From contig NC_092326.1 in the NCBI RefSeq assembly GCF_036785885.1, positions 39,394,287-39,458,286 of the forward strand: a stretch of 64,000 bases of DNA, given 5' to 3'. Both the position numbers and the translations under genes were made by a program. Source of the stretch: Coffea arabica (Eukaryota > Streptophyta > Magnoliopsida > Gentianales > Rubiaceae). The notes under the pieces are model-generated. The model did no database searches. It was not told where the DNA came from and saw only the letters and a program-made list of their open reading frames with translations. Every line of letters begins with the position of its first letter. Positions within the stretch are counted from its first letter, which is position 1. Of the stretch, positions 35,101 to 43,837 are shown piece after piece.

Positions 35101-38100
35101 ATTTTTCTTCTTGAAATTCGATGGTTTCCCATGTAATTTCCAGCATGTGTCCTTTGTGTGCCACGACTTATTACAGTGTTCACACCAAGGCTTCCTTCTT
35201 TTATCCCCGTCCAAATCTGTCCCCTTAGAAACCAATGCTGAAGTCTCAACTTCATCCTCTGCCTTGGACTTTGGTGATGACTTCAGCATCACCTTACGCC
35301 TTGATTCTTCTCTTCTGACTTCAGAAAATACTTCACGAATGGAGGGGAGAGGCTTCCTGCCCAAAATACGACCTCGCACCTCATCGAGTTCTTGATTTAG
35401 TCCAGCCAAGAAGACATAGACTCTGTCGTTCTCCTCCCGTTTCTTGTATCGAACACTGTCTGCACGGCAGTCCCATTCATCCTCATAACAAAGATCCAAT
35501 TCCTGCCATAAAGTTACCATCTGATTGTAATAGGTTGTAACATCTCTATCTTCTTGTCTTGATTTCCACAATTTCGTCTTGAGATTGAAAATTTGAGACG
35601 AATTCTCTATATCGAAATACATATCCCGGACAGCGTCCCACACATCCTTGGCTGTGGGCAGAAATAAGTGTGGCTTTCCTATTGCTGGTTCCATAGAGTT
35701 TATCAACCAAGCGATAACTAGAGAGTTCTCTGAATGCCATCTCTTCAAATTGGGATCTTCAGCAGCTGGTTGTTGAATTTCTCCAGTAAGGTGGCCGAGT
35801 TTACCTCTGCCATCGATAGCCAGCTTTACAGATTGAGCCCATTCCAGATAATTGGAACCATTTAATTTATGAACGGTTATTTGTAGGGAAGAAGAATTTG
35901 AAGCGGAGTAATCTGTAGTTTGGATAACTACTGAAGACGAGGATGAGTCTTCTCTTGTGTGAGCAGTCGATCCAGTCATGGCTGCTCGGTAGTTCATGGC
36001 AGGAATTGGTACAGAGCCGGAGCTCTGATACCATGTAAACTTTAACAGAAAAGGAAAAAATGAACAAAAACCTCTCCTTTTCTTTATTTTCCCACTAACT
36101 AAATATGCTTACAAGGTAGGCATATATAGGACAACCCTATCATAGTTCTGCCACCACTTAAGGTAATAGAACCATAATTTTAGGGATTACATAATCAACT
36201 CATATCCTATCTATTCAAACTTGATTGATCATAAGCAATAAAATCCCATAATTATGGGAGGTAATTATGGAAGATAATATCTCCCATAATCATAGGAGAT
36301 AATATCTTCGACAGTTGTACACCATTTATATGCATATACACTTACAAGACACTGCTATTCATTATACTAATCTGAAGGGAGAAAAGTTGAAACACTAGAG
36401 ATTTATTTTTGGATTCCAGTAGCAAAAGTTGCTATGGTACCAGCTGAAAGTTGAAATTTGCAGAATTCAAATTCTGTAATTGGATATAACATTTGATTCA
36501 ATGCATCTATCCAGGCACACAAATTCATTTGTATTTCTACTTGCCTGCAATCCCTCTGCAACATTAATTTGTGATAGGTTTGCTTGTTCTCAAACAATGC
36601 AAAGATTTTTCTTTTGTTAGTTAAATTATCAGCTGTTAATATGAATCTCTTGTTGCTCATGATCATTGTTGTTATTCTGCCTTAAACTGTATAACTTCTT
36701 CAAGTTTATTTTCTCACTATGTTTTCTTTGCCTCTGGAAATTGGTTTGAGCTGCTTTTAGAACTCATTGGGTCATGAACACGCATCTTTGATATCAGTTG
36801 GAGGAAGAAGAAGATAATAAAAGGAATGTGACTTTTATGCAAAGAATTTGCGCTTCCTGGTTTTGATCTTACTTCTATCTAGTAGAGCTTCCAACATTGC
36901 ACTTCTAGCTATATCCATGAATGATGATTCACTTTCTGTGTTTTGAAATTTTTATGGTGAGATAGTGAAGATGTAACGAGAAATTTACTTTTATCATCTG
37001 CAGCTACGGGATTGGCTGGACTTATCTCTCAATCATTCTGTTCCATCTTCATTGTTAATTCTTTCTAGGTAATTTAACTTTGAAATGTGCATTTATAAAT
37101 ATTTGTTTTTTGTGTGTGTGAGTTTTTCAGTTTTGGACGTCAGCAATGCACTCCTTTTTCTGTTTTGTTACTCTTTGCAGAGCCTTTTTGGTGGCCGGCA
37201 AAGTGAAGCCAGAGGAAGCTGTTCAAGCAACGCTCTCATCTTTGCCAGATGAGCTGGTGGATACTGTTCAAGTTACATCTTTGCCCTCTGAAGATTCTGC
37301 TGCAGAAAGGAGGAGAAAACTGGAGTTCCTGGAAATGCAAGAAGAACTAATCAAGGTTGTTCAGTCGCATATATCTTGGCATTTTTTGAGAGCTATAGTG
37401 GTATTTAACTATATGAATATACAAAGAAGAATTAGAAATTTTTGTAAGTTGGAGCAATATCTACTTGTGTAGCCATTCATAGATGGTCATAAAAATTATG
37501 TTGAATTAGCATTCAAAGTTTGTTTTAACCTACAGAGCATGCTTAGAAGGTTGTTCTTGGATGATATGGACTTCTGTCCAGTGGGCCTGTAGACTAGGAG
37601 GTTTCTCTAATTACTTGTAATGTTCTCCCACCACTCAGAGACATTATCCCAAATCTAGCTTTAGATTGCATTTGAACTCTAATAGGCCTCAGTAATTCAT
37701 ACATAGATCTCCACGATGCTCTTATCAGTTTTTATGGGGGCACAACTGAAGATACTTCTTCAGCTTCAGACCTTACAGTTTGTTGGTTGTAAACGTATAC
37801 TTCTTGTTTGCTATTTCTTCTGCTTGACAAGTTTCCTTTTGGCCTTTGCCTTTCATCCTATAAACAATAGGTTCTTTTAGGCCATTATCTTCTATGTTAT
37901 TCATTTTAAAGTAGTAAATGAACAGGAGGAAGAGCAGAAAGAGGAAAAAGAGCATGCGAGGATTAAGGAGTCAATTGAAAAGCAGAAGGATGTGGCTTTG
38001 GAAGAGATGACGTCTCCAACAATGAAAGAAGCTCAACAGATGAAAGCAGCGATTTTGGATAAACAAGAGCAGCTTTGTGAAATCAGTAAAGCATTGGCTG

Positions 38101-39895
38101 TTTTAGCATCAGCTTCTGTAAGGATCCAATCTGCTGTTTCTAGGTAGCTTCTTTGTCCAATTAAGATTTTTACTTGCTTTATTTTTTTTTTGTTCTCTTC
38201 CAGTCCGTGAGCAAGGAACGTGAAGAATTCCTGAGACTTGTTAACAAGGAGGTACTCTAAGACTATTTCTGCATACAGTTGCAATCTTAGAGGTGATAAT
38301 CTTCTTTTTGTGCTGACAGTTTTCTTTTGCAGATAGAGTTGTATAATAGCATGGTGGAGAAAGAAGGTACAGATGGTGCAGAAGAAGCAAAGAAGGCATA
38401 CAGAGCAGCTAGGGAAGACAGCAACCAAGCTGTAGAGAGGGCTTTAGGTGACAAAGTTTATTCAGCACTCAGAGACAGGGTAAAGATGATTTATGATTTT
38501 AATTCCCACAGACTTTCAGTATTTTCCTTGATTTCTTTGCTAAAGGTGGCTACATACCTTTTGGTTGAAGCATTTTCTGTGTTTAGACAATCAACTTTTT
38601 TGTTGGCTTCCCAATTTCAGGTTGATGCTATGCTTCAAAAGCTTGAAAAAGAAATTGATGATGTGGATGCCACAATTGGTGATCGTTGGCGTTTGCTCGA
38701 TAGGTATGGTAACAGGCTATAATTCGTGTCTAAAATCTTTTGCATGATTAAGCTTTGTTCTGGTGCATATATGAATCTATTTGTGCAACTTATTTAGAGC
38801 CGCACAAGTGACACAAGTAATAGTAGCCATCTACCTGTCCAAATTGACTGGACAAAATGGTATTGTCTTGGTAAGTGTGTGAGCTTGATTGATCTGCTGA
38901 TGTTTCTATGCTAGTTTGTGGCATAGTACTTCTCAGTAGACCTTCTGGTACATGCATCCAATATTTGTTTGGGTTTTATGGTTTTTTTTTTTTTTTAAGT
39001 ATTCTACATTTTTCATTGGAAGTATTTGATCCTAGTCTCTTCTAAGATTCACCAATCTTATGTAGCAAGGAAACATTCCTATCACGTGTATGATGTTTGA
39101 GATTTTGAATGTGTTGGGCAGGGACTATGATGGCAAAGTCACACCCGAGGAAGTAGCATCTGCTGCCATGTACCTGAGGGACACCTTCGGTAAAGAGGGT
39201 ATTGAAGAACTTATAAATAAACTTTCCAAAGACAAAGGTCAGTTATGACATTGTTCTCTTATTTTTGTTGTCTGATATTTTCACTTCGCAACATTATTGA
39301 GCACCCCCTTCCACCCTTCACCACCTGAAATGAAAAATTTAAAGGAAAAGGACTTGTTGGTTTAGTTTTACATTGATAGCCCGACTCCATTAGCCCTTAC
39401 TTCAATAAGATAAAGAAGGATGGACCAAAAAACGAAGACTTGGGAGTTATAAAATCTTGAGATACATCTCCTTTTCTTTTTCCTTTTCTGGGTGGAGGGA
39501 GATGCTTCTTCTTTTAAGACACAGTGGAATCTAGAGTTAAACTTGTCTTGTTAAGCACTCTGAGAAAACTTGTCTTGTGAAAGCTGCATTTACATTTCAA
39601 ATGTTGCTTGTGTCTAAAAAGCCAAGGGAGAGACTGCATCCCTTTCCTTTGGTAGCTCTTTTGCTGATAAAGCCTCCGTGATCCTCTGGATTCCTCTGTG
39701 GGTTTGACGGCTTAGAAGAGCCTCTTATGTTTTATTTCTTCATAATAATGTCAGAATCCTGAATTAGTCATGACTTTGATATTAATCAAGTCTATTTTTG
39801 TTTCTGCAACAGAAGGAAAAATCCTTGTGGAAGATATTGTCAAGCTAGGTAGTCAAACTGAAGAAAGTGAAACAACTGAAGCTGGCAAAACATGA
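26196..39895 (+). CDS. LETM1-like mitochondrial inner-membrane protein
   Basis: LETM1 proteins sit in the mitochondrial inner membrane and act in K+/H+ or Ca2+/H+ exchange and mitochondrial translation. Fourteen coding exons are 26196-26785, 26917-27229, 28221-28367, 28553-28641, 28731-28823, 30364-30490, 37004-37068, 37181-37355, 37926-38117, 38204-38251, 38333-38479, 38621-38703, 39122-39237 and 39813-39895. All junctions are GT-AG and in phase, giving 755 aa. The N-terminus is Arg/Ser-rich, like a mitochondrial presequence. The hallmark segment is at about 264-286 (LVPFAVFIIVPFMELLLPVF), a membrane span. The matrix domain follows (LRHMLRMRLQK, VESLSEEELRQACRDRG, LRDWLDLSLN). Long charged coiled-coil stretches occupy the middle of the C-terminal half. 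A canonical EF-hand loop (DRDYDGKVTPEE, residues 689-700) spans the exon 12/13 junction. Intron 6 contains a complete antisense copia element. Arabidopsis has two LETM1 homologues of similar length. Confidence 0.95.
29218..29309. repeat. 18-bp direct repeat, foldback-prone, LETM1 intron 5
   Basis: TATGTCATAAAACATGTC occurs at 29218-29235 and 29292-29309. The second copy overlaps a short palindrome (ATGACAT-GCT-ATGTCAT). This may be a small decayed element. Confidence 0.6.
31136..31415 (-). repeat. 3' LTR of the copia element
   Basis: 280 bp, bounded by TGTAAACT and CTTCGACA on the + strand, with the target duplication GTTGT just outside. It is internally rich in CCATAATTATGGGAG-type short inverted units near 31349-31400. 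Confidence 0.97.
31416..31424 (-). other. Polypurine tract, overlapping the gag-pol stop codon
   Basis: Minus-strand GAGGGGGGG lies immediately before the 3' LTR, the expected plus-strand priming site. The TGA stop of the polyprotein (31425-31423) overlaps its start, so no non-coding spacer is left. Confidence 0.85.
31423..35997 (-). CDS. Ty1/copia gag-pol polyprotein
   Basis: A single 1524-residue frame encodes the whole retrotransposon polyprotein. Order of domains: gag of the plant UBN2 type (about 38-250, with LNGSNYLEW); CCHC zinc knuckle (C272, C275, H280, C285); aspartic protease (DSGA, 384-387); integrase with an HHCC finger (H521, H526, C550, C553) and D580, D643, E679 with the D-35-E spacing kept; reverse transcriptase with LDVKNAFLNG and YVDD (1207-1210); RNase H from about 1368 (YTDADWAG, SSAEAEY). 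This gag-protease-integrase-RT-RNaseH order defines copia. There is no frameshift or stop between gag and pol, so a Gag:Pol ratio would need another mechanism such as splicing. The codon frame is fully open, in line with the near-identical LTRs. Confidence 0.98.
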   Translation of the reverse strand: MNYRAAMTGSTAHTREDSSSSSVVIQTTDYSASNSSSLQITVHKLNGSNYLEWAQSVKLAIDGRGKLGHLTGEIQQPAAEDPNLKRWHSENSLVIAWLINSMEPAIGKPHLFLPTAKDVWDAVRDMYFDIENSSQIFNLKTKLWKSRQEDRDVTTYYNQMVTLWQELDLCYEDEWDCRADSVRYKKREENDRVYVFLAGLNQELDEVRGRILGRKPLPSIREVFSEVRREESRRKVMLKSSPKSKAEDEVETSALVSKGTDLDGDKRRKPWCEHCNKSWHTKDTCWKLHGKPSNFKKKNGGDSKVLQTVNEDSQKQQTDFETPAFTKEQLSQLYKLFKSPQFSVTEPKSFTPFCSFAKNGKPFTIALSCKTSNASCPRVIWVIDSGATDHMTSVSQLFSTYSPCAGNKKVKVADGSLSVIAGIGSVVISPTLTLHRVLHVPKLSCNLLSISKLTRDLMCRINFFPSFCEFQELTTGRMIGCARENGGLYFLEDGSDMTTPIKNTCYGSVSITSNKEIMLWHFRLGHPSFYYMKYLFPDLFKNKDSSSFQCEICELAKHHRSTFSIHPYQPSKPFFLLHTDVWGPSRISTSSGKKWFVTFIDDHTRVCWVYLLREKSEVASVFQKFYSMVLTQFQEKVKIVRSDNGKEYFNKILGSFFLEKGIVHQSSCNDTPQQNGVAERKNKHLLEVARALLFSRNVPKYLWGEAILTATYLINRMPSRTLNFQTPLNFFKTIYPMSRLTYEVSLKVFGCISFVHNHEQGRSKLDPRARKCIFVGYAPTQKGYKCFDPISKKMFVTMDVTFFEDKPFFGDPLQGGTRHVEELVEDDDVFRIENQIPDQNFVDRRIDFSDFLEESAAQFPQQESFQDNNPEKTNDTLQFARQKDFEKREKIDQGLEEDLLSLVPITESNSLSERDGNVTEKTLKTYVRKNHRGKDKAPPSLHDKESEPRTEFNVFKSLDKVSSDSKIADLDLPIALRKGVRSCTKHPMTNYVSYEKLSLTFLTFTSQLSSVEIPKNVQEALQVPEWRKAIEEEMYALEKNQTWEVTNLPQGKRTVGCKWVFTIKYNSDGTLERYKARLVAKGFTQTYGIDYLETFAPVAKLNTVRVLLSIAVNLDWPLQQLDVKNAFLNGDLEEEVYMESPPGFEGKFQSRVCKLRKSLYGLKQSPRAWFEKFTRSVKNQGYTQAQSDHTMFVKHSKDGKIAVLIVYVDDIILTGDDLIEMERLKKSLASSFEIKDLGTLRYFLGMEVARSKKGIVVSQRKYVLDLLKETGMSGCRPADTPMDPNHKLADIKDGTPVDTARYQKLVGKLIYLAHTRPDIAFSVSVVSQFMHSPYEEHLDAVYRILRYLKSTPGKGLFFKRGDRKTIEAYTDADWAGSVIDRRSTSGYCTFVWGNLVTWRSKKQSVVARSSAEAEYRAMAHGVCEMLWLKRVLEELKRPIELPMRLYCDNQAAISIAHNPVQHDRTKHIEIDRHFIKEKLEGGIICMPFVPSAQQIADILTKGLLRPNFELLTSKLDMINIYAPT
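36019..36033 (-). other. Primer-binding site of the copia element
   Basis: Minus-strand TGGTATCAGAGCTCC begins directly after the 5' LTR. It is complementary to the 3' end of initiator tRNA-Met, the usual primer for plant copia elements. Confidence 0.93.
36034..36313 (-). repeat. 5' LTR of the copia element
   Basis: 280 bp, colinear with 31136-31415 with a single G/A difference by eye. It should contain the element's promoter, firing antisense to LETM1. Confidence 0.97.
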
Positions 39896-42800
39896 CAAAA
39901 ACTCACAGAAGCAATGTCATGACTTCAACATTTTTCTGGTTACCAGGTACATTTACGGAAAGCTACAAAAGCTCTCGATTCTACGTACTGTCATGGTGAC
40001 CGCTTGAAGTATCAATGGGTTGGAGACATTTATTACTGTTTGACATTTATTGCAATATAGAGAGTAAAATGATGGATAGGGCATTCCTGAACTCAATCCG
40101 TGACTCTGGATTGGAGTTGTAAATTTTTTGTGGATGATACGGACACATCAATCTCGTATAAAATTTAGATAAAATGCATTCAGAATGCAGGATGAGTGAT
40201 TCTACTTGGGTAAGATTGGAGTAGGTGTTGCATTTGATGTAGGGGAGCAAGTGAGGTTAATAAGAATGCTTCATAGATGCAACGAAATCAGGATTTGGCG
40301 GACCTTCAGAGGCTATATAGAGGCTAGTTGAAAACCGCCTCGTATTGTGATGTTTAAATTATAGTTTTCTAGCAGAAAATTTTTACATTTTTCTTAAACA
40401 TATTTTTCAATCATCTTTTTATCTCACATATGTCAAATTGTTACAGTTTCTATGAAAACCTCAACAAAAAAAAAAAAAAAAAAAAAAGCAATCCAAACAG
40501 GATCGAGGATCATGTTCGCACGTACACATTTTAATCAATTCCCTACTGACCAAGAATTAACTTCTTCTTGTTTGGGATGTTGAAATGGTTGAAATGTGGG
40601 ATTTTATGCTTCAAAGCAGTCATAGAACTCTGAAGAATGATCTATTTAATTAATGATGTAGAAATTAGTTGGAAGTAGGCCAATGTTTCTATTTAGATGC
40701 CCATTTGAGATGGCTACGAGGTATCTTGAATGCTTTTGTAATTTAAGTTCTTCACCTCACTGATATCTTAAAGAACAGTCAGCAGAAGTAGATTAATTAC
40801 TCTTTCGACTGGATTCGATCTAAAAGACTCTGTATTCGAGGAATAAATTTTCTAACTTGCATGTCAATATTTTGCAACGGGGGAATAAAAGTTTGAAGTT
40901 CCAAGTCCGATTTTTTGATGCTTACGAGTTTGGGAGGATTTTACCTTTTTCTTTTTACTTCAAAAAAAATTGTACAAAATGTCCTCGCATTTAAAATCTT
41001 TGTCATCATTGGAAAATGTTGGATGCTAGAATCTGTCTTTGGGCTCATGATGATGTTGATACTAAAGTCTGTGGATTAATGTGACTGATATATGGCCTCA
41101 TGGTTTTGTCCCACCTCAAATGATAAAAGTGTCACCGGCTGCTTATTTTCCTACAAGTCAACATTTCGTGCGACATTAGCAATCATTCAAGTCTTGAACT
41201 ATAAACGGTTGACTTGTTCAGCCGTTTTACTAAATGTGCAACAGTTGTGCGGAAGCGTAAAAGAGGTAAGCAAAGCAAAAAAGTATGGGAGGCAAAGGAA
41301 AGCTTATATTGCACTAAAGAACTCTTGTACAAAGGTTACTACAAATAGAAAGGGTTTAGCTTATTTATAAGCAAGCCAAGAAGTTATACACAACTCTAGA
41401 GAATTCTATAAAATATACATCTACACTTGGTCCGTAGAAACCTCTACACCAGTCCTCTCTTGTCTACAAGTGCAAGGCTTTAAGCCATTTCACAAGACTC
41501 TTGAATAGCTTAGAACGTTTTGGAAGTTTCTAACATATTCTACATGCTTCTAACAACATATGGTGTAGCCTCCATGCCTTAGTCAAACCAATAAGGCTTG
41601 GCACTTAGTTGGAAGAATGAGGTGTGGGTCTATTAAGAGTCCAAGTTTTCTGCCAACATACTATTTATAGTGTGCATGACTTGGCCAATCGGGTACGGTC
41701 GTGCTCGCGCACACAGTGCGTAATCCGTGTTAAATGAAATGTGGTACCACACGGGGCGAACATTCATCTTATGAGTTAAATTCTTTCTTAACTATCAAAC
41801 CAATGTATGATATTTGACCCTCCTCAGCATAGTTTGTGTGGTTTAACTTATGGCCATTGTTTACAAAGTGCTTGCATGACTTTCTTATAATTCATAGGAA
41901 AATTCTACCATGCAATTTATACAATTAAATGAGGGTCCACCTATTTCTATCTAATTAAATGGCGATCCAACTTTTTGTTACTTTTACATTTAGATATTTT
42001 TTATGAATGTCAACTAAGTATCGTAAATAAATTGTTCCAGATTGTTCAATTATTTGATAACCAAAGTCATTATTTGATAAATGATCAATATGAGTCAGAC
42101 TCAATAGAATTTAATCAATTTTTCTTTCTATTGTTTAGGTGAAAAACTCAATCAAGAATTCTCTTTCTTCATCACTACTAAAATCACTTTTTTTAAGAAA
42201 TATGAGACGTCTAAATCATATAGGTAAAAAGATCTATTCATTGATAAACAAAGAAAAAAGAAAAAGAGTGAACGAGAATTGGATTGATGATAAAATAAAA
42301 TTTTAGACACATAACAATTTTCATCACTTTTTTGTTGGTGAACTCTAATTCATAACAAGGTAATTATTTCTATAACATGGAGTTAACATCCTCATGTAGT
42401 TTACATGAATTCCTATATGTCAAATTGTTCTCAATTAATAGTAAATCAATCCCATTTTAATATTGTTTTAAAAGAAATACTGCATGTAAATCGAAAAAGA
42501 AAGAATGATAACTCGATTTGCTCTTTTTCCATTACTTTTTTTTTTTTGGGCCCTTTTGGGTACAAGGAGGCCTAATTCCTAAAGGCCGTTTGCATAACAA
42601 CCAACCGTGGAGGAAAACGAATTTAGGCAGAGGAAAACATCCAAAAAAAAAAAAAAAAAAACAGTGGAAAACATCCTGGACGTTTGTTCCTAGTCCCCGG
42701 AGAATCCCATGTTCTCGTAGCGCCGTTTTCTATTTTACAGTATTCACAGCAACCACAGGCAATTTCAGGCCAAGAAAGTATCCACCCCCTGAAAATAAAA

Positions 42801-43837
42801 GGCACTTGATCACTTGATTTAGTCAGCTAATTTGGATTGTGAGCTAATTTACAGAGTTTAAGCTGTAAGAGTTTCTTGAAAAATGGTGAAATGAATAGAA
42901 GAAGAATGCTTCTGATTGGAAAAGAATTTCCCATGACGGGTTTTGCTAGTCTATGCCAGTTTCATGTTTTGAACACCACCTGTTTGTAGAAATCATCTTG
43001 TTCGTTTTTTAGCGATCTTTACGGGGAGGAGGTTACTAAAGGTTGAACTCTTCACCTTCTGCACTATGGAGCGAGCATCCAACCACCGGGTCACGTTTCT
43101 TTATCTGTTTTATCTGGTTCTGGTTTCTATTATCTATTGAGTTCTTGAATGCAAGTCCCGTCCATATGGATTTCTTGTTAATTTTGATTATTTTGCAATC
43201 CAGGATTTTACTTGGGATGTGAAGGAGTATCGAGTGGAGCCTTGCCTATGGAGTGGGTATCCGGAGAGGAGTAGTGAAATATGGGAGAAAATTCAGATGA
43301 CAAATTGGGTTTATGTAGTGTAGGGGAGAAGTTGGAGTTTTGGAAGACATTTTTCATGAAAGTAAAATTTTGGAAGAATTTTGTTCGGGTCCTGTAGACA
43401 AGTTTGTGGGGTCCTATTCTGACATAGCTATTATAGGGTGTGATTTAGTTTCTTGAAATCTTACTTTTTAGAAAAATATTACACGAATGAAATTGATGCA
43501 TTCCAAAAGCATTTGGGATAAGGACTTTGGAAGGGAAGATAAGCAAATGTGGGAGTTTGACCGAAATCTTTCTGTTGTCAATTTCAAATGGTGAGAAGAT
43601 AAAGAGCAATAAAGGAAGTAATAGTTCCAGAAACAATCAAGGACCTAATACAAGAGCTTCCTGGGAACTGTTGTCTTCCAGCTAATGGAGTTGGGTGCAA
43701 TCATGATGGACTTTATTGGCTGAAATCAGCTTTTGGGTTCTGTACATATGCTTTGGGTTTTATTAATGTAAATGTTTTAGTTGTCATAGAGACATCTATG
43801 TGGCTATTGGTGATTTAACAAAAATACAAACAAGAAA
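39896..43837. other. Intergenic between LETM1 and the PPR gene
   Basis: The first ~150 bases are probably LETM1 3' UTR. A MITE-like copy is at 40349-40501. The ORF at 41092-41370 has no recognisable domain, and the nearby GTGCGGAAGCGTAAAAG patch resembles LTR-adjacent retrotransposon sequence but is not conclusive. Homopolymer A/T runs occur at 42536-42548 and 42644-42661. The last several hundred bases must contain the PPR promoter and 5' UTR, whose limits I cannot fix. Confidence 0.5.
40349..40501. repeat. MITE-like element, copy 2
   Basis: The right edge AGCAATCCAAACAG matches copy 1. The left edge GATGTTTAAATTATAG is a degraded version of the expected inverted repeat. The interior has TCTTTTTATCTCACATATGT and AAATTGTTACAG, parallel to copy 1. 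An A23 run precedes the right edge. Confidence 0.55.

Larger units (their letters stand above)
31136..36313 (-). mobile_element. Intact Ty1/copia LTR retrotransposon inside LETM1 intron 6
   Basis: A 5178-bp element lies antisense to the host gene, flanked by 5-bp target duplications GTTGT (31131-31135 and 36314-36318). Two 280-bp LTRs (31136-31415 and 36034-36313) begin TG and end CA, and differ only at one base (CCATGATTTT versus CCATAATTTT). The primer-binding site TGGTATCAGAGCTCC (minus strand, 36033-36019) directly abuts the 5' LTR and matches initiator tRNA-Met. The polypurine tract (minus strand GAGGGGGGG, 31424-31416) abuts the 3' LTR. One uninterrupted gag-pol frame fills the interior. 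All features point to a young and possibly autonomous copy. I do not commit to a copia lineage. Confidence 0.98.

Noticed and set aside
41092-41370. 92-residue + strand ORF
   Set aside because: No recognisable domain, splice context or neighbour support. Possibly retrotransposon-related flank but not provable.
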